Positions 34,501 to 46,900 of a DNA stretch of 64,000 nucleotides are shown in pieces (within the stretch, counting starts at the first letter, position 1; every line of letters starts with the position of its first letter). The notes below the pieces were generated by a model. It searched no databases. It had not been told where the DNA came from and saw only the letters and a list, made by a program, of their open reading frames with translations. The translations under genes and the position numbers were made by a program. Origin of the DNA: Paratinospora sagittata (Eukaryota > Streptophyta > Magnoliopsida > Ranunculales > Menispermaceae); contig CM069593.1 of NCBI GenBank assembly GCA_035771175.1, forward strand, positions 45,665,054 through 45,729,053, read 5' to 3'.

Positions 34501-37500
34501 GCCTCATGGCATCTAATTTGGCACAATCTCATTGCTAGTGTCATCAATCAAAACAATGTTATTTCCAAACGTCATGGACCATGGTACTTCTTTTTTTGTG
34601 ATGTTTCACTACTTAAAGAACACTCATTGCAGAAAACAGATGAAATGTTGTCATGACTTGGAGAGATAATTGTGCAAAATTTTGTTGGAAATTTGAAAAA
34701 ATATATATATTTATATCACCACCTCTTTCATTTTTTCTTTCAGCCAATAAAAAGGAAAAAGGAGGGTGAAGAGAAGCGAATGACTCAGGAAGAGATGCTC
34801 CTAGAGGCTGCACAAACAGGTTTCTGGCTGTGTGATTCTCTTTTGTGAAGATCTACAAGTTGCAGCAGGCTTTTTTGATGTTGAAACTTGAAACATGCTG
34901 AATTTCTCTATATTATTCCTGGTTAGTACAATGTGCTGACTGTATTTAGAATAATGCAGAAATCATGAACTTGAGGAATTTGGAGCGTGTATTAGCGAGA
35001 GAAGAAGAAGTTAAGAAAAGAGCTGTTGTGCATAAAGAAGTTTATAGTGGCCCTCAGATGCGATACATATCAAAGAATGGTAAGGTTTTTTTCTTCTGAA
35101 TGTTGATTTCAAACCGTTTCGTCAAATGAAACATTAGGTGATTTCCATTTCCTCACAATTGCTTCAGTTGAGGCTAAGCTGTTCTAGACTTCTAGGTGAT
35201 AATTATACTCTTGTTTCAGGACTAGTATCTTTTCCTTCCTTATGGACTGTGGATCTGCTCTTTCTCTACTTTTTATGTGTGTAATATATTCTCTTATTAC
35301 TAACCTAGACTAAAAATTACTTTCTATTCCTTAATTGATCTAGAGCTTTTGTCTTCTAATTTCATGTGAGGTTGAATATCTTTTACAGGTCAATCTTTTC
35401 TGGAATTCAGTAAGGGGCTGTCTTTTCAAGCTGAGCTTTGCACAACACCAACCCCATGTAAGTGAAGGGTGAAACCTTTTATGCTCTGACCAATAAAAAT
35501 ATGTTTTCGCTTGTGCTTTGATAAGAAATACTGAAGCAGCATGATGTCCATTATTGTACACAAGCTTGTACCAAGAATAGATATTAATCTTGGGTAGCAG
35601 TTAGCTTAGCTAACTTGAGTTTCAAAGTGTCAGTTTAGTGAGCCGTTCTAGTACTACCTCTTGAGTTTAATCTTAAAAAAACAAAAATGCTACTTCAACC
35701 ATCTCTTGAATGTAATAATTTTCAATTCTATTTTTTACTGTTTTATTACATGTTTATGTTAAGATTTGCATTTTATTGCACAATTTGCTGACATACTTTT
35801 TTATTGCATAACATTTTGTTCTATGAGAAATGGTTGTCATCATACCATCTCTAATTTTTTCTTCTTGATGAATAATCGAGCCTAAATACCAAAGGTTTTA
35901 ACTTCTCGACAACTCTTGATTTTCAATATTCACCATCTTTCATCTATTAAAATAACATTCCAAGTTATCAAAACTCGACACGGTTTGCATTGCAATCTTA
36001 GGGATGCAAGTTTGGCTCCTAGATCAACATTTAGGAGTCCATGGAAGTTTGTACATTCCAACCTCCCCTCCTTCAACAACGTGGTCAAGTTAAAATTGAG
36101 TAAGGGGAGCTTGATACTCTTTTGGGAAGACATTCGGTGTGGTACTTATAGTTTCGCTTCCCTTTGTTCGAATTTATACTGATTATCTCGATTTCACCAT
36201 AAACCCATCCTTTCCTTCGTCACACAATCTAGGAGCCCTTCTAAGGGGGGGACTATCTTGGGATCTTCACTTAGTTAGGAACCTCACAGAGAGAGAGATG
36301 CAAGAAGCCGATTCTCTTTTTGATTCATTAGTTCATGTCCAACTTTCGGATATGGATGACTGCTACAGTTGGCCCATTTCATCTATCGCAACCTTAACTA
36401 TCAAATCTTTCTTTTCAATTTTTGTTGCCGAACCCGTTTCCCAATCTAATCCCTATTTCAATCTCATATGGAAAGCATGTGTGCCCTCAAAGGTTAAGTT
36501 CTCGGGGTGGGTTAGTGTCCACAGGAAGTTGAATACTGGTGATGTTCAGCAGAGAAGTTCCCAAATAGGTGTTTATCTCTGTGTTGGTGTTGCTTATGCA
36601 AACAAGCTAGTGAGTCGATCGTTCACATCTTTTCTCAATGTTCTCTATCTCAGAAGATATGGGAAAGATGGATTTTTCACTTTCCAGTTGTCACGTCTAG
36701 GGAACCAACTTCACAAGAAAGGATTGTCTTTAGTTTCATGACTCATGTTTGACATGGATGGAAGAAATATTGAACCTTAGTGTGCCTAGGAATTATATGG
36801 TGTATTTGGAAGGAAAGAAGTAGACGTATTTTTTACGGGCATATATGTAGGCACAGCTTGGGAGCAGTCCCATCTACTTGCATCTTTTTGGTGGCGAATT
36901 GTAATTTGTCTAAGAGGTATAATTAGGGGTGTAACGGGTTGGATTGGGTCGAGTTGGAGCCAAAACTCAACCCAAGTCAAACAGTTCGAGTTGGAAAAAA
37001 TGAAACCCAACCCGAACCAAACTAGCTCTTCAACCCAACCCAACCCAACCCAACCTGAACTAGTTCGGGTTGAGTTGGGTTGGTCATTCGGGTTGGGATT
37101 GCTTGATTTTTTTAATTTTTTTCAAGAAGATGGCTTGAACTATAGAAGAAATAAAATAGAAAAAAAAACCTATTGGTCTTCGTTGAAGCAACGAAGAATA
37201 AGAACAAGCATAACAAAAGATAAAAGAAGTAGAAACAAAGAAGAAGCCAAAACGAAGAACAGGAATTGAAAAAAGGAGAAGAAGAAGAAGAAGAGAAACC
37301 TTAGGTTTGGCTTGGGTTGGGTTGGGTCGGGTTCTAAGGGTGTCAACCCATGACCCAACCCGAACTGTTCGGGTTGGAATTTTTGAACCCAACCCAACCC
37401 AAACACCTAGATTAACCCAACCCATCGGGTTATGTTCGGTTTGGTCGAGTTGGTCAGGTTGGCTTACACCCCTAGGTATAATTTTTCTGAGTGGATTAGA

Positions 37501-39227
37501 GGTTGGGGAAATATGATTCCTCCTTAGAGTGGCTAGGAGAACATCTTTTCTTCCCCCCTGCACATAGCACATTTGTACTACTCCTTTAGTCGTATATTAA
37601 TGGTACTATTTTAATAATACTTTATAGTTTCTTGTTTTAAAAAAATCTTGAACCCTTAGATTTTGAAACTTTTCTTGAACTCTTTTACCGTCAGTTGTAG
37701 ATTTAGGTGGTGTTTGTTAACTTTACTTGCAGGCTCGTAGCCTCTACGAGGATAATGAAACAATTATTTTTAGGTAAATATTTTTAATTTTTCTACGTCT
37801 AATTGAAGTAGAGGCATAACCTCTAAAAGATTAGGCAAAAAAAAAAAAAAGGCTTAATCTATTAGAGCTTGAACCTCTACTACAAAACGAGGTTCATTTT
37901 AAAGTAGAAGTAGAGGCTAAATAGAGTTAACAAACTCTACCTTAGTTTCATTAATTAACAAATATTATATGCCATGGAATATTACCCTAATTCTGTTTAT
38001 TCATTTCACCCATAATATGTACAAACAAAGGCTCAAGTTGATTCCTAACATCAAGCGAACTCACTAGTTTCTCCTACTATTGTTTTTCCATGATGCTATT
38101 GCATTATCATGCATATCCTTTATCAAGTTAATATATTTATTTGTAACCCCCTATAATATATCTTTAGTTACTCTCAGCTGTCTTTTTCCAAATCAATAAA
38201 AATAATAGAGTTCTGTCTTTCTCTCTCAATATCTCTCCGTTGGTCTTCTTATTTACTACATAGCTTTTTCATAGAATGACTCGGTCAGGAAATGGACTAG
38301 GGTAACAAGTTAGAGAAGGAAAACAATAAGCAAGGGAGTCTCCCAAGAATAAGGTGAGTCCTTGCCCTATAAATACGACCCTACCTTACTTCATTCTAGT
38401 GGACCCATTCTTCTACTATCTCTACGAGTGGGTTTTTGCAAACCCTCGCGAGTCCACAAACACGTAGACCGCCGCGCCATGCGATGCTGTCTCTTTTAAA
38501 AAAATAAAAAATAAAAAAAAATCATTTTTTTATTTTATTTTAATCATATATAAACCTCAAGGTTAATATTTCAACTCTAGGGGTTAATATTAACCTGTAT
38601 GGGTTAATATTAGGGTTTATATTAACCCTAGGGGTTAGTAAGAGTTAATGTATTAACCCTTAGGGTTAATATTAACCTCTAGGGTTGAACGATTAACCTT
38701 AGTGTTAATATATTATTAAAAAAAATTTAAAATTAAAAAACAATTAATTTTTTTTAAAAGAGACCACTGCGCCATGCAGAATTAAAAAACAATTATTATT
38801 ATTATTATTATTTTTTAAAAAGAGACCACTGTGCCTTGTGGCATCGCGTGGCATAACGGTCTACACGTTTGTGGCCGCAAAACACACTCCTATCTCTACA
38901 AGGTTCCAAAGATTCCTATAGGGGTTTAAAAAGGTTAAGGGCAGAATTATAGGTGCCTAGTTCAAAGTTGGTTAAGAATTTAGTCATGAATGAAATGGCT
39001 GAACTCTATGGTTTTTGAGTTGAATTAGAGAGTTGTGTCATTTTTTATTTTATTTGGCTGACAATCTCTATTATATGCAATTATTCTCTTGAAGTTTGCA
39101 AGGTTAATATGTATGGCAAAGCATACCATTTTCTCTTTTTCTTTTTACTTTTTTTTTTCATGTGACATATATTCTTTTGAGGTACGCATACATCCCACAT
39201 GCTCCTAGATGTTCTTGTGGATGAGGA

Positions 39228-39259
<32 letters not shown>

Positions 39260-41896
39260 CATGACAAAAGATAGCTACGACCAGAAAATTAGTGTATGTA
39301 GTTGTAGTGACCTTGTCAACAGCTATAATGCCAATATTGTAATATGCAAAGGCTAAGGTGCTCATTTGTCTCCATAGCATGCATAGGATCAACGGTTATT
39401 CCTTCATCTGAGTTGAATATCACATTGGAAATACCCACATCTGGTTGTGCTTTTTACTTATGTTCAAGAAAGTCTACATGCATAGAATGAAAAAAGAGCT
39501 TAACCACATGTGGATACATCAAGTTGTATAATCTGATTGGCTGATCACTTAGCATATCTTAAGAATCTTTTCAATGATAAAATAAGAATGGTTATTTATT
39601 TTTATTACTTTTTTTTTTGTCTTTCAATGGTGCCTGTCCATTGTTGCTCTTTTATGACAATTGCCCAAATTTTGCAAGGAAAAAATAAGACAGACAATGT
39701 TGGATGAGTGCAAGCCGGAGACATTGTTGTTTCAAACAGAAGAAGAGTTATTCTTTTGTACTTGTTGTCAAATATGATTCAAACTTGAGAAATAGTTTAG
39801 TATCAGAAATAGGAAGATGAATATCCAGACAGAGACTTGCTTTTTTGTATCAAAGCAGAGTCATTACTGCCTAGGCTTATACTTAGACAACACTATACTC
39901 CAAAGCCCAAATTGTCCCCAATCTTAAAGTAAATAGGCAAGAGCATAAAAATTGTTTCATATATGGCCTTGGGATTCATGAATATCAGTTTATTGATGTA
40001 GTTTTGGAATTTTTCTGCAGATCCTCACAAGGCTGTGTGTGCAGTTACTGGACTGCCTGCTAAGTAAGATGCTTTTGATCAGAAGTAATTTCATTTATTG
40101 CTCTTTGACTGTCTTTAATTCCTTGGTCATTTATGACAAATATGTTGACAAAGAGAGAAATTGGAAACATGATAATCATATCCTCACTGATGTCTTTTGT
40201 CCTTAGCCAAGTAAGATCTTCACTTTATTTTGTAATGACGTATTGACATACATCCATAAATGACTACACCAGTGACAATCTTTTTTTTTTTTTTCTTTGG
40301 ACCATACCATGGTATTAGTAATTTATAGTTTAATCTTTTAAACAACAGTTCTCTATTTATGTCTACTAACAACTTAAACTTTTAAACAAACAGAAGTATT
40401 AATAATGTTTCTAACATTTTCTTTGGTATGGACTAAAAATTTAAATTTAATTTGTGGAAGTTCAATACACTATAATAACATTTGTGAAGTTTCATTATTT
40501 TAAAGACGTTTAGAAAATATTTTCCTATATGCTAAGAAAATCCACATTTCTTGCAATCTATAGTTAATACAAATGTAAGTATGTAACTTGACATTTTAAC
40601 TTGTTAAGTTTTACATTTAGAACCCAACAATCTTTTGAATTTTTCCTTGTATTCTGGTGAGTTGGATTGTGGATAGGTATTTTAAATTTTATTATTTAAT
40701 CATCTCCTCAAACTTTTATTAAACACATGCAAATGAATCTGTTGCACTTTTGCCTCTGAAATCAAACACGTGAACATGTTGCTTTTTTTTGGAAAGAATA
40801 AGTTTGAAGGTCTCATTTCCATCAATGACTTAATTTCCATCACTGGATATGCTTTAGGTACCGAGATCCAAAGACAGGTCTACCATATGCAACAAAAGAA
40901 GCATTCAAGATTATTCGCGAACGGTAAATGTTCTTCATTGCTTCATAGATCCACAATCTTACTATCAAGAAAGTATCATTTCTATTGAGTTGTTAGCTTG
41001 AGTCAAATACATTGTGTGATATCAACTATCTTGTCATCCATGTTTCCTTTATGCCCTTATTTGGATTTAACCCTTTTCAATTCCTATATATATCTATAAT
41101 CTATATATATCCTCAGATCATACAATTATTGTCTAGATATGGATTTCATTGATCTCTTCTCATTTTTATGATGACACCATCTTTAGACATTTTATACATT
41201 TTATTGGATTTTTTTTCGTTGTTTTGTCGGCCTTTATGAAGGAAGATCTAATGCCTAAAACTTCATGGAGGTCTGCATCTAGTCTCTTGGATTCAACTAA
41301 GCCTCAAGCCTTCTTACTCATGATTTTTGTTTAAATTAATTCATTTCATAAGAAATTGATTTTACTTTGTTGTTGCATAAGGGAAAAAAAAAACCAAAAC
41401 AAACAAAACAAAACAACAAACACAAGCAAAGATCTGGTATTTACTCTGGAGGAGTTTCATGTACAAAATATACTTCCAAGTTCCAAGTATGCTGTGTCAA
41501 GTCTGGATGGCCTTAAATGATGCAGATGTGTAGGATTCTTTTGTGTTTTAATACTCAAATGAATATGTTTCATATGCTAAGCAATGAGTATTTGGGAACA
41601 CAAGATTGGACCAAGAAAAGGCTATGTATGTTGTACTTTACAATTCCCCTGTGATAAGATAACTAGGTTTCCTTAACCGTCCAATTATTGGATTCTTTTG
41701 CAGTTACTTGGATGAAACTAGTAGGTTGAACAAGAAAAAAAAGGACACAGGTATCCTATTTGATGCAGTTTCAGGGCAAGGATTTTTTACTAGACAGAAG
41801 AGATCAGAAACTGGAAAAACAGGTGAGGCATCATATCTGCGATATTTGGCCCGCTTCTGCAGTATTCCAGCTCTTGAGAACCAAACCTCAGATTAG
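31530..41896 (+). CDS. SWC2: SWR1 chromatin-remodelling complex subunit SWC2/YL1 (11 exons, 358 aa)
   Basis: Exons: 31530-31597, 31831-31900, 32931-33002, 33160-33200, 33279-33537, 34744-34819, 34960-35079, 35389-35457, 40021-40063, 40858-40923 and 41704-41896, all in phase. The N-terminus has 'SSRLTRGKRMSKLLDEE', then a long acidic stretch (D/E-rich, residues about 45-85) and a Lys-rich patch. YL1 family N-terminal regions of this type bind H2A.Z-H2B. The C-terminal YL1_C domain is clear: 'HKAVCAVTGLPAKYRDPKT' (about 261-279) and 'TKEAFKIIRERY'. The SWR1 complex exchanges H2A for H2A.Z. Intron 8 (35458-40020) is 4.6 kb because of nested transposons; intron 2 carries an RTE tail. The last 40 or so residues after 'GQGFF' are less familiar, and an alternative 3' end is possible. 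Confidence 0.94.
32455..32650 (+). mobile_element. RTE-type LINE 3' tail, copy 1 (SWC2 intron 2)
   Basis: About 200 bp that translates with gaps as 'RGRLKITW...', then 'LNVDLALNRAEWRKRIHVAEP', the C-terminal end seen in plant RTE-clade LINEs. It finishes in TTGAGTTGAGTTGAA, the short-repeat tail of RTE elements. Related copies lie at 44951-45130 and 48098-48322, all in the same direction. Confidence 0.7.
35870..37650 (+). mobile_element. LINE relic 3 in SWC2 intron 8, with a hAT MITE inserted
   Basis: Plus-strand LINE C-terminal region with 'NLTEREMQEADSLF' and the zf-RVT segment 'LIWKACVPSKVKFSGWV' (about 36463-36515), then a 'GIIWCIWKERSRRIF'-like stretch near 36790-36835 in another frame. 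Upstream pieces (about 35920-36180) also read as LINE. The tail is split by the hAT MITE at 36924-37474. It is 5'-truncated and frameshifted; the limits are approximate. Confidence 0.8.
36924..37474. mobile_element. hAT-type MITE (551 bp) with 8 bp target duplication
   Basis: Perfect 11 bp terminal inverted repeats, TAGGGGTGTAA / TTACACCCCTA, are flanked by the direct repeat GGTATAAT at 36916-36923 and 37475-37482. An 8 bp duplication fits hAT. The interior is dominated by telomere-like but distinct AACCC/GGGTT words that make large inverted arms. A diverged relative may lie at about 46531-47250. Confidence 0.9.
37704..37944. mobile_element. MITE (about 240 bp) with inverted ends in SWC2 intron 8
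   Basis: The left end taggtggtgtttgttaact and the right end agttaacaaactctacctta are inverted copies. Internal words such as tagaggc/gcctcta and aacctct also pair. No ORF. GTTTGTTAA ends are common in plant MITEs, but the superfamily is not certain. Confidence 0.7.
38426..38889. mobile_element. Mutator-like MITE (464 bp) with 10 bp target duplication and TTAACCC-rich core
   Basis: The direct repeat ctatctctac lies at 38416-38425 and 38890-38899. The arms are inverted: gagtgggtttttgc at the left end pairs with gcaaaacacactc at the right end, followed inward by ccacaaacacgtagaccg and cggtctacacgtttgtgg. A further inner repeat is agagaccact. The core (about 38560-38715) is a chain of ggttaatattaacc palindromes. 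The 9-10 bp duplication and long arms fit a Mutator-like MITE. Confidence 0.82.
39218..39259 (+). repeat. (GAGGGT)n minisatellite
   Basis: About six to seven copies of gagggt in SWC2 intron 8. Confidence 0.9.
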
Positions 41897-43860
41897 CTCT
41901 GCAAGGTACTCTGAACCTTGGTCTTGATCTTCTATTGACTGCATTTCCTGCCTCAATGTGGAATTTTTTTACCCCTTTGTCCATTTTATGGCTTGGTAGT
42001 AACTAGGATTCTGCATTAAACCTTACTTGTCTGACATCTGATCGGAATCTGCCGGTTTATATGTTACAGGATCGGTTCAATTGGATTTCAGAAATTGAAA
42101 CCCAAAAGGTCAAGTCAGACGGTCGGTCAGGTTCAAAACTTGAACACATCAAGCTGACCTGACCATGCACACACACATATAAAATATTTAATTGCAGCAG
42201 CCTTCCGCGGCTTCTGAATTCTCACCATCAAATTGAGATAGAGAGAGACACAGAAATGAGGGGAAGAAGGGATGGGCAAGTACCCTCTCCAAATGGTTTT
42301 CTCTTCAAATTCTTGGCCCAGTTTGCTAAGGATTTTAAATAAATTAACTTTTTCTTTATTAACTTCTGGTGTTTTGTATAACCTGACACCCAAACCAAGA
42401 TCATAAACTCTTATAAGATTTAGAGTCGGCTTCTGGTCTGGTCAAATCAAATTCTGCATAAAAAAAAAAAAATAGTATATGCTGTTAGATCAAGAAAATC
42501 ACCCTTGAAGGCCTAAAGGCTAAAAAACAAATAGTCATTTTGGTTTGATCACCGTTTTTCCTTGTCTTCATATCATGGATGGAATTATGAGAAGTTTCTT
42601 TAGAAAAGGGTGATAGAGCGCACATTAAATTCGTCAGTCTTATTCCACCAAAAAAAAGAAATTGTTATTTTTGCTGGCTCTTGTGCTTCAATACTCTTAT
42701 AATGTTCTTCTCACAAGTCAAGAAGAAGAAAGAACACATTGTAAAATCATTGCTGCACTGTTCAGGTTATCTACGCAGTATCAGTTTGGTTTCACAAAAA
42801 TTGGGAGCATTGCCCGAGGCTGATTCGAAGGCTGCTCAAGAAGGAAGCCATGGAGTTGTTTCTTCCTGTTGTTATGTCAAAACTCAGTTGACTGTATATA
42901 TTCTCTGTTATTTTGGCACACTTGTTGGGCTTCAATATTATTACATTGTTCCTCTCCCAAGTACAAGAAGTCAGTTTGAAAAGAGTAACAAAAGAAGAAC
43001 ATTTTTGTTCTCATCCTGCGGGCTTTGAAATCAGTGTTGCATTGTATCTACAGGTTCTCTGTTATGCTGCACCAGTTAGGTTTCATGAACATTGAGCGGC
43101 TAGGCTAGCTAACCTGTTTCAAAAAAAACCACCCATGGAGGAACCCCTCTTATATTTTTCGTCTTCTTCTTCTTGTATCAAAATTTAGTTGTATATAGAT
43201 ATTGTTTAAAGTGGGCGTTTTCATTTGAAGAGAGATCAGAAGAAGAGACGAATTTTGTTATGATCGTACAGTTTTTCTGTTCTGATTTGAATGTGAGGTC
43301 TAAGTGAATCTGTTCCTGTTTTGTTAAAATCCAATGGTACAGGGTACCAGTGACAGAAAATAACATTAGTGCGAAATCTAATAAATAGACTTTTAAGTTG
43401 TTTGAATTTAATAAAAAGACGCGAATTTTTGGAAGTTTGACAAAATGTTATTAAAATCATGCTTCAGATACTTGTATAACATGTAGCTTAATGAGATTTG
43501 TCTTTTGTTATCCATACCATATTAGTAGATTGTTATATTAATTTACAAGTTTTGTTTCAAATATCTATTAAAAATATAAAATAACAATACCATGATAATA
43601 AAAGAGAAGATTGTGATTTTAATACTTAAATTAGTTTTCCTAAATACTATTATTAAGCTACACTTATAGAAGGGCTTCGTAGCATCAGACACGGAACGCT
43701 GTCTTGTTGCTGTAATGAAAAAAAAAAAAAAGAGGGCATAGTTAGGGCATCTTGGTCATTTAACTCGGTTTCAAGTGATGCAAAAAATGCTTCTCTCTCG
43801 ATCGCAGTCACAGCCAAGGTGTCATTCTCACCGGTACAGGGGAACCAGCTTTGTTAGTTA
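41897..43860. other. SWC2 3' UTR and spacer before DCP1, with a diverged duplication
   Basis: No certain gene. About 42685-42800 and 42929-43085 share an ordered set of words (for example gcttcaata.t.tta and gttc.tctc.caagt, then aaatca.tg.tgca), so they are old tandem copies. A small palindromic patch lies at about 42130-42165 (ggtcaggtt...gacctgacc). Part of the duplicated block stays open in frame (42681-43028) and might be an unrecognised 3' exon or UTR. Confidence 0.5.
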
Positions 43861-43869
43861 GCGAGTTAG

Positions 43870-43880
43870 GTTTAGGGTTT
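43870..43880 (+). promoter_or_regulatory. Telo-box-like motif in the DCP1 leader
   Basis: The sequence gtttagggttt, about 30 bp before the ATG, contains the reverse complement of the AAACCCTA telo-box. This motif is common in leaders and promoters of plant translation and growth genes. Confidence 0.5.
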
Positions 43881-43906
43881 TTCTAAACCAAAAAAAAAAG
43901 ACAAAA

Positions 43907-46900
43907 ATGTCGCAGAACGGGAAACTGATGCCAAATCTAGATCAAGAGAGCACCAAAATCCTCAATCTCACGGTGCTTCAGAGGATCGATCCATTTGTTG
44001 AAGAGATCTTGATCACCGCTGCTCATGTCACTTTCTACGAATTCAACATCGAGCTTAGTGAATGGGTTCGTATGGCATTTCTCGATTTTCCGTTGTTTCA
44101 GTTTCTTCATTCATTCTTCCTTTCTTTTCTTTCTTTCTTTTTTTTTTTTTTTTCCTAATTGAGTCTTATCTGATTTGTGAAACAGAGTCGCAAGGACGTG
44201 GAAGGATCTCTCTTCGTTGTTAAGAGGTACGATTATTTTATTTTATTTATTATTATTATTATTTTTTGCATTGGTGTGGAATTAGAAGCTAGTCTTTGTA
44301 GTTGTTTGTCTGTGATCCATGCTGGATCGTTTCTCAGATTATTTTTAATGTTGCTGCAGGAATACTCAACCTAGATTCCAGTTCATTGTGATGAATAGAC
44401 GAAATACAGGTGGACTTTGTCTTTCGTTATTGTATTTTAAATTGGGAATTTTTAACATATCTTATTCTTCCTAGCAAGCTGTTCGAGTCTACTTTTTTTC
44501 CCCGCACTTCTATAAGAAAAACTATTTGCCTTATCATGGCAGATCTTAACTTTATCCTTAGATTGCGTAAATCATATTTCCATCAATTTTAGACTAGTTA
44601 GAAAATTGGGGAGTTGATGTGGTTTAAGTTCATTGCTGTAAAGTAGTTCAGTGTTAGATGAATAGTATAACTGAAGAGAAGAATTGATGTGACAGAAGTT
44701 CATTCAGCTTTCACAGAATAATTTTATGTTCTTTTCATTTATTTGCGTGTGTTCTGAGGAAGGGAGTGAAAGAATTGAGAGACATGTAGCCGTGGCATAA
44801 TAATTTTATGGAAGGGGATGATATCTATAGGTTTTTGAAACCAAAACAGAGGTTGTCTACCAATTTACTTATGCATCAAACAATAATGAACACTTTTTTT
44901 TCAAAGTTGTTGGATTACATTCTAATTAAGGTGATTTGGACATTCACAATAAAGACTTTTAGATGCTTCAATTAGGAAGATGACCTATGAACAATCAACG
45001 GTAATGATAGAGGTAGGGGAAGACCTAAAATAACATGGGCAGATACAATTAAGAAAGATACGTAATTTTATAATTTTAATGTCAAATTAGCACTTGATAG
45101 AGCAGATTTGAGGAAGTAGATTCATTCTTAATGTTCTGATCCATTTTTTTATTGCTTCTCAGCTTTTTTTTAATTCTGCCACCAGGCATTTGTTTTTCTT
45201 TGTGTTTTCTACTTTGATTTAAACTTTATTTTTATTAACCTTTCTTGCGTCCTTTTTCGTCTTCTTTTTTCTTTCTTTTTTCATTTTGCAAAATCGACCA
45301 TGCCAGATAATTTGGTGGAGAATCTCTTAGGGGATTTTGAGTATGAGGTCCAAGTTCCATACCTTTTGTATAGGAATGCAGCTCAAGATGTCAATGGTAT
45401 TTGGTTCTACAATTCACGCGAATGTGAAGATGTTGGGAATCTCTTCAGCAGGTGTGTCCTTTACACACCATGGTTTTGTTTTGTTTTCTTTTCTTTGATA
45501 AGTATGTATATTCTTCATTGTTCGGCTTTATTCACTTGATTTTTGTTTTAAAAGCAGCCGCTGATAGTGTTTTAATGTTACGAACCTTAGTTGGATCAAT
45601 TCATTCACTGTATACAACTTTGTTGTAGTTTCTATCTGATACTTGCTAATCCCTAAAATATACCTGTGCAAATTCTTGGAAATTCCTCAAGCTCTTGATG
45701 CCCTTTGATGATGGACCGTGAATGCATATGCACTTGTTTGAATAGAATTGTAGAAGAATGTCTTTATTAATAGATAAAGTTATGGATCATAGTGTATTTA
45801 CAATTTTAAGTTTCCAACTGTTCAATGTGTATATTTCCACGTTCACATGTCAGTTTGATGCCCATCAATATGAAGTTTATTTGACTCCGTGATATCTAAG
45901 ATTTGGTGGAAACTTTGGTCAATCTTTACATGTTGATTGTATTTGTTGTATTAGCAAAGGTGGATAATGATAAAATAAAATGAAATAAAAATAAAATAAA
46001 TTTTAGGTGAAACATTTCAAAATTTTGGAATTGATGAGAACTTCAGCTCAATGTTCCAAGCAGAATCTTGTGGTTTCTTGTGTTATACAACAATGGGGTG
46101 GAAAGAGGTCCCTCGTGGGAGAGTGGAGAATGTGAGGGTGATGATGGGGAGAAGAAATTGGGCTGGTAGCTTGATCAATTGTTGAGCGGGCCTGATTCTT
46201 AAAAGGAGTTGACCAACCTGGTCCATGACCTTCAAAAAACTAGTGTCCCTCAACGTGGTGCTAGCTGGTTTGCTAGCTTACTTGATTGCGGGTGGTGCCT
46301 TAGGCTTCCACTAGGTGGTATGTAGTTTAAGTTGCCAATTAAAGAAGGATTTAACTTGAATGGGGCGGGGGGGTTATGTTGAAGGGTGGGCTCTGGGCCG
46401 AATCTTGGGCTTTTTTGGTGGGCTATCAAGCTTCAAGAGACCCATCCATTTATATCTAATGGGTGGATTGGACTTGAGCTTAGGCCTGGCTGAGGGCCAG
46501 CCAAGCCTACTTTGATGATCATAATATTTAGGGGTGCTTAGGGGTCGGATTGGGTCGGTTTTAGGGTAAAAATTCAACCGACTCCAACCTTTTCAGGTGT
46601 TAAAATATATCTCCCGAAATCGCCTGTCAAGTAGACTAAATCTGACCAAGTCGGATAATTTTCGGCTTGATCAGGTTCCGTAGGTTTCAGTCTATTCTGA
46701 GGAAGAAGAAAAGGGTGTGCGGAAAAGCAAAAGCTCAAGAAGAGGAACAAAAGGTTTTTTCTTTTGAAAAAAAGAAAAGAAAAGAAAGAAAGACATGCCG
46801 AAGAAGAAAGATGACACATGAAGAAAAAAGAAATGAAGAACAAAAGAAAATAAACAGTTGCAGTGGTCTAGTGGAGAAGAATAATAAGTGAAATCGGGTG

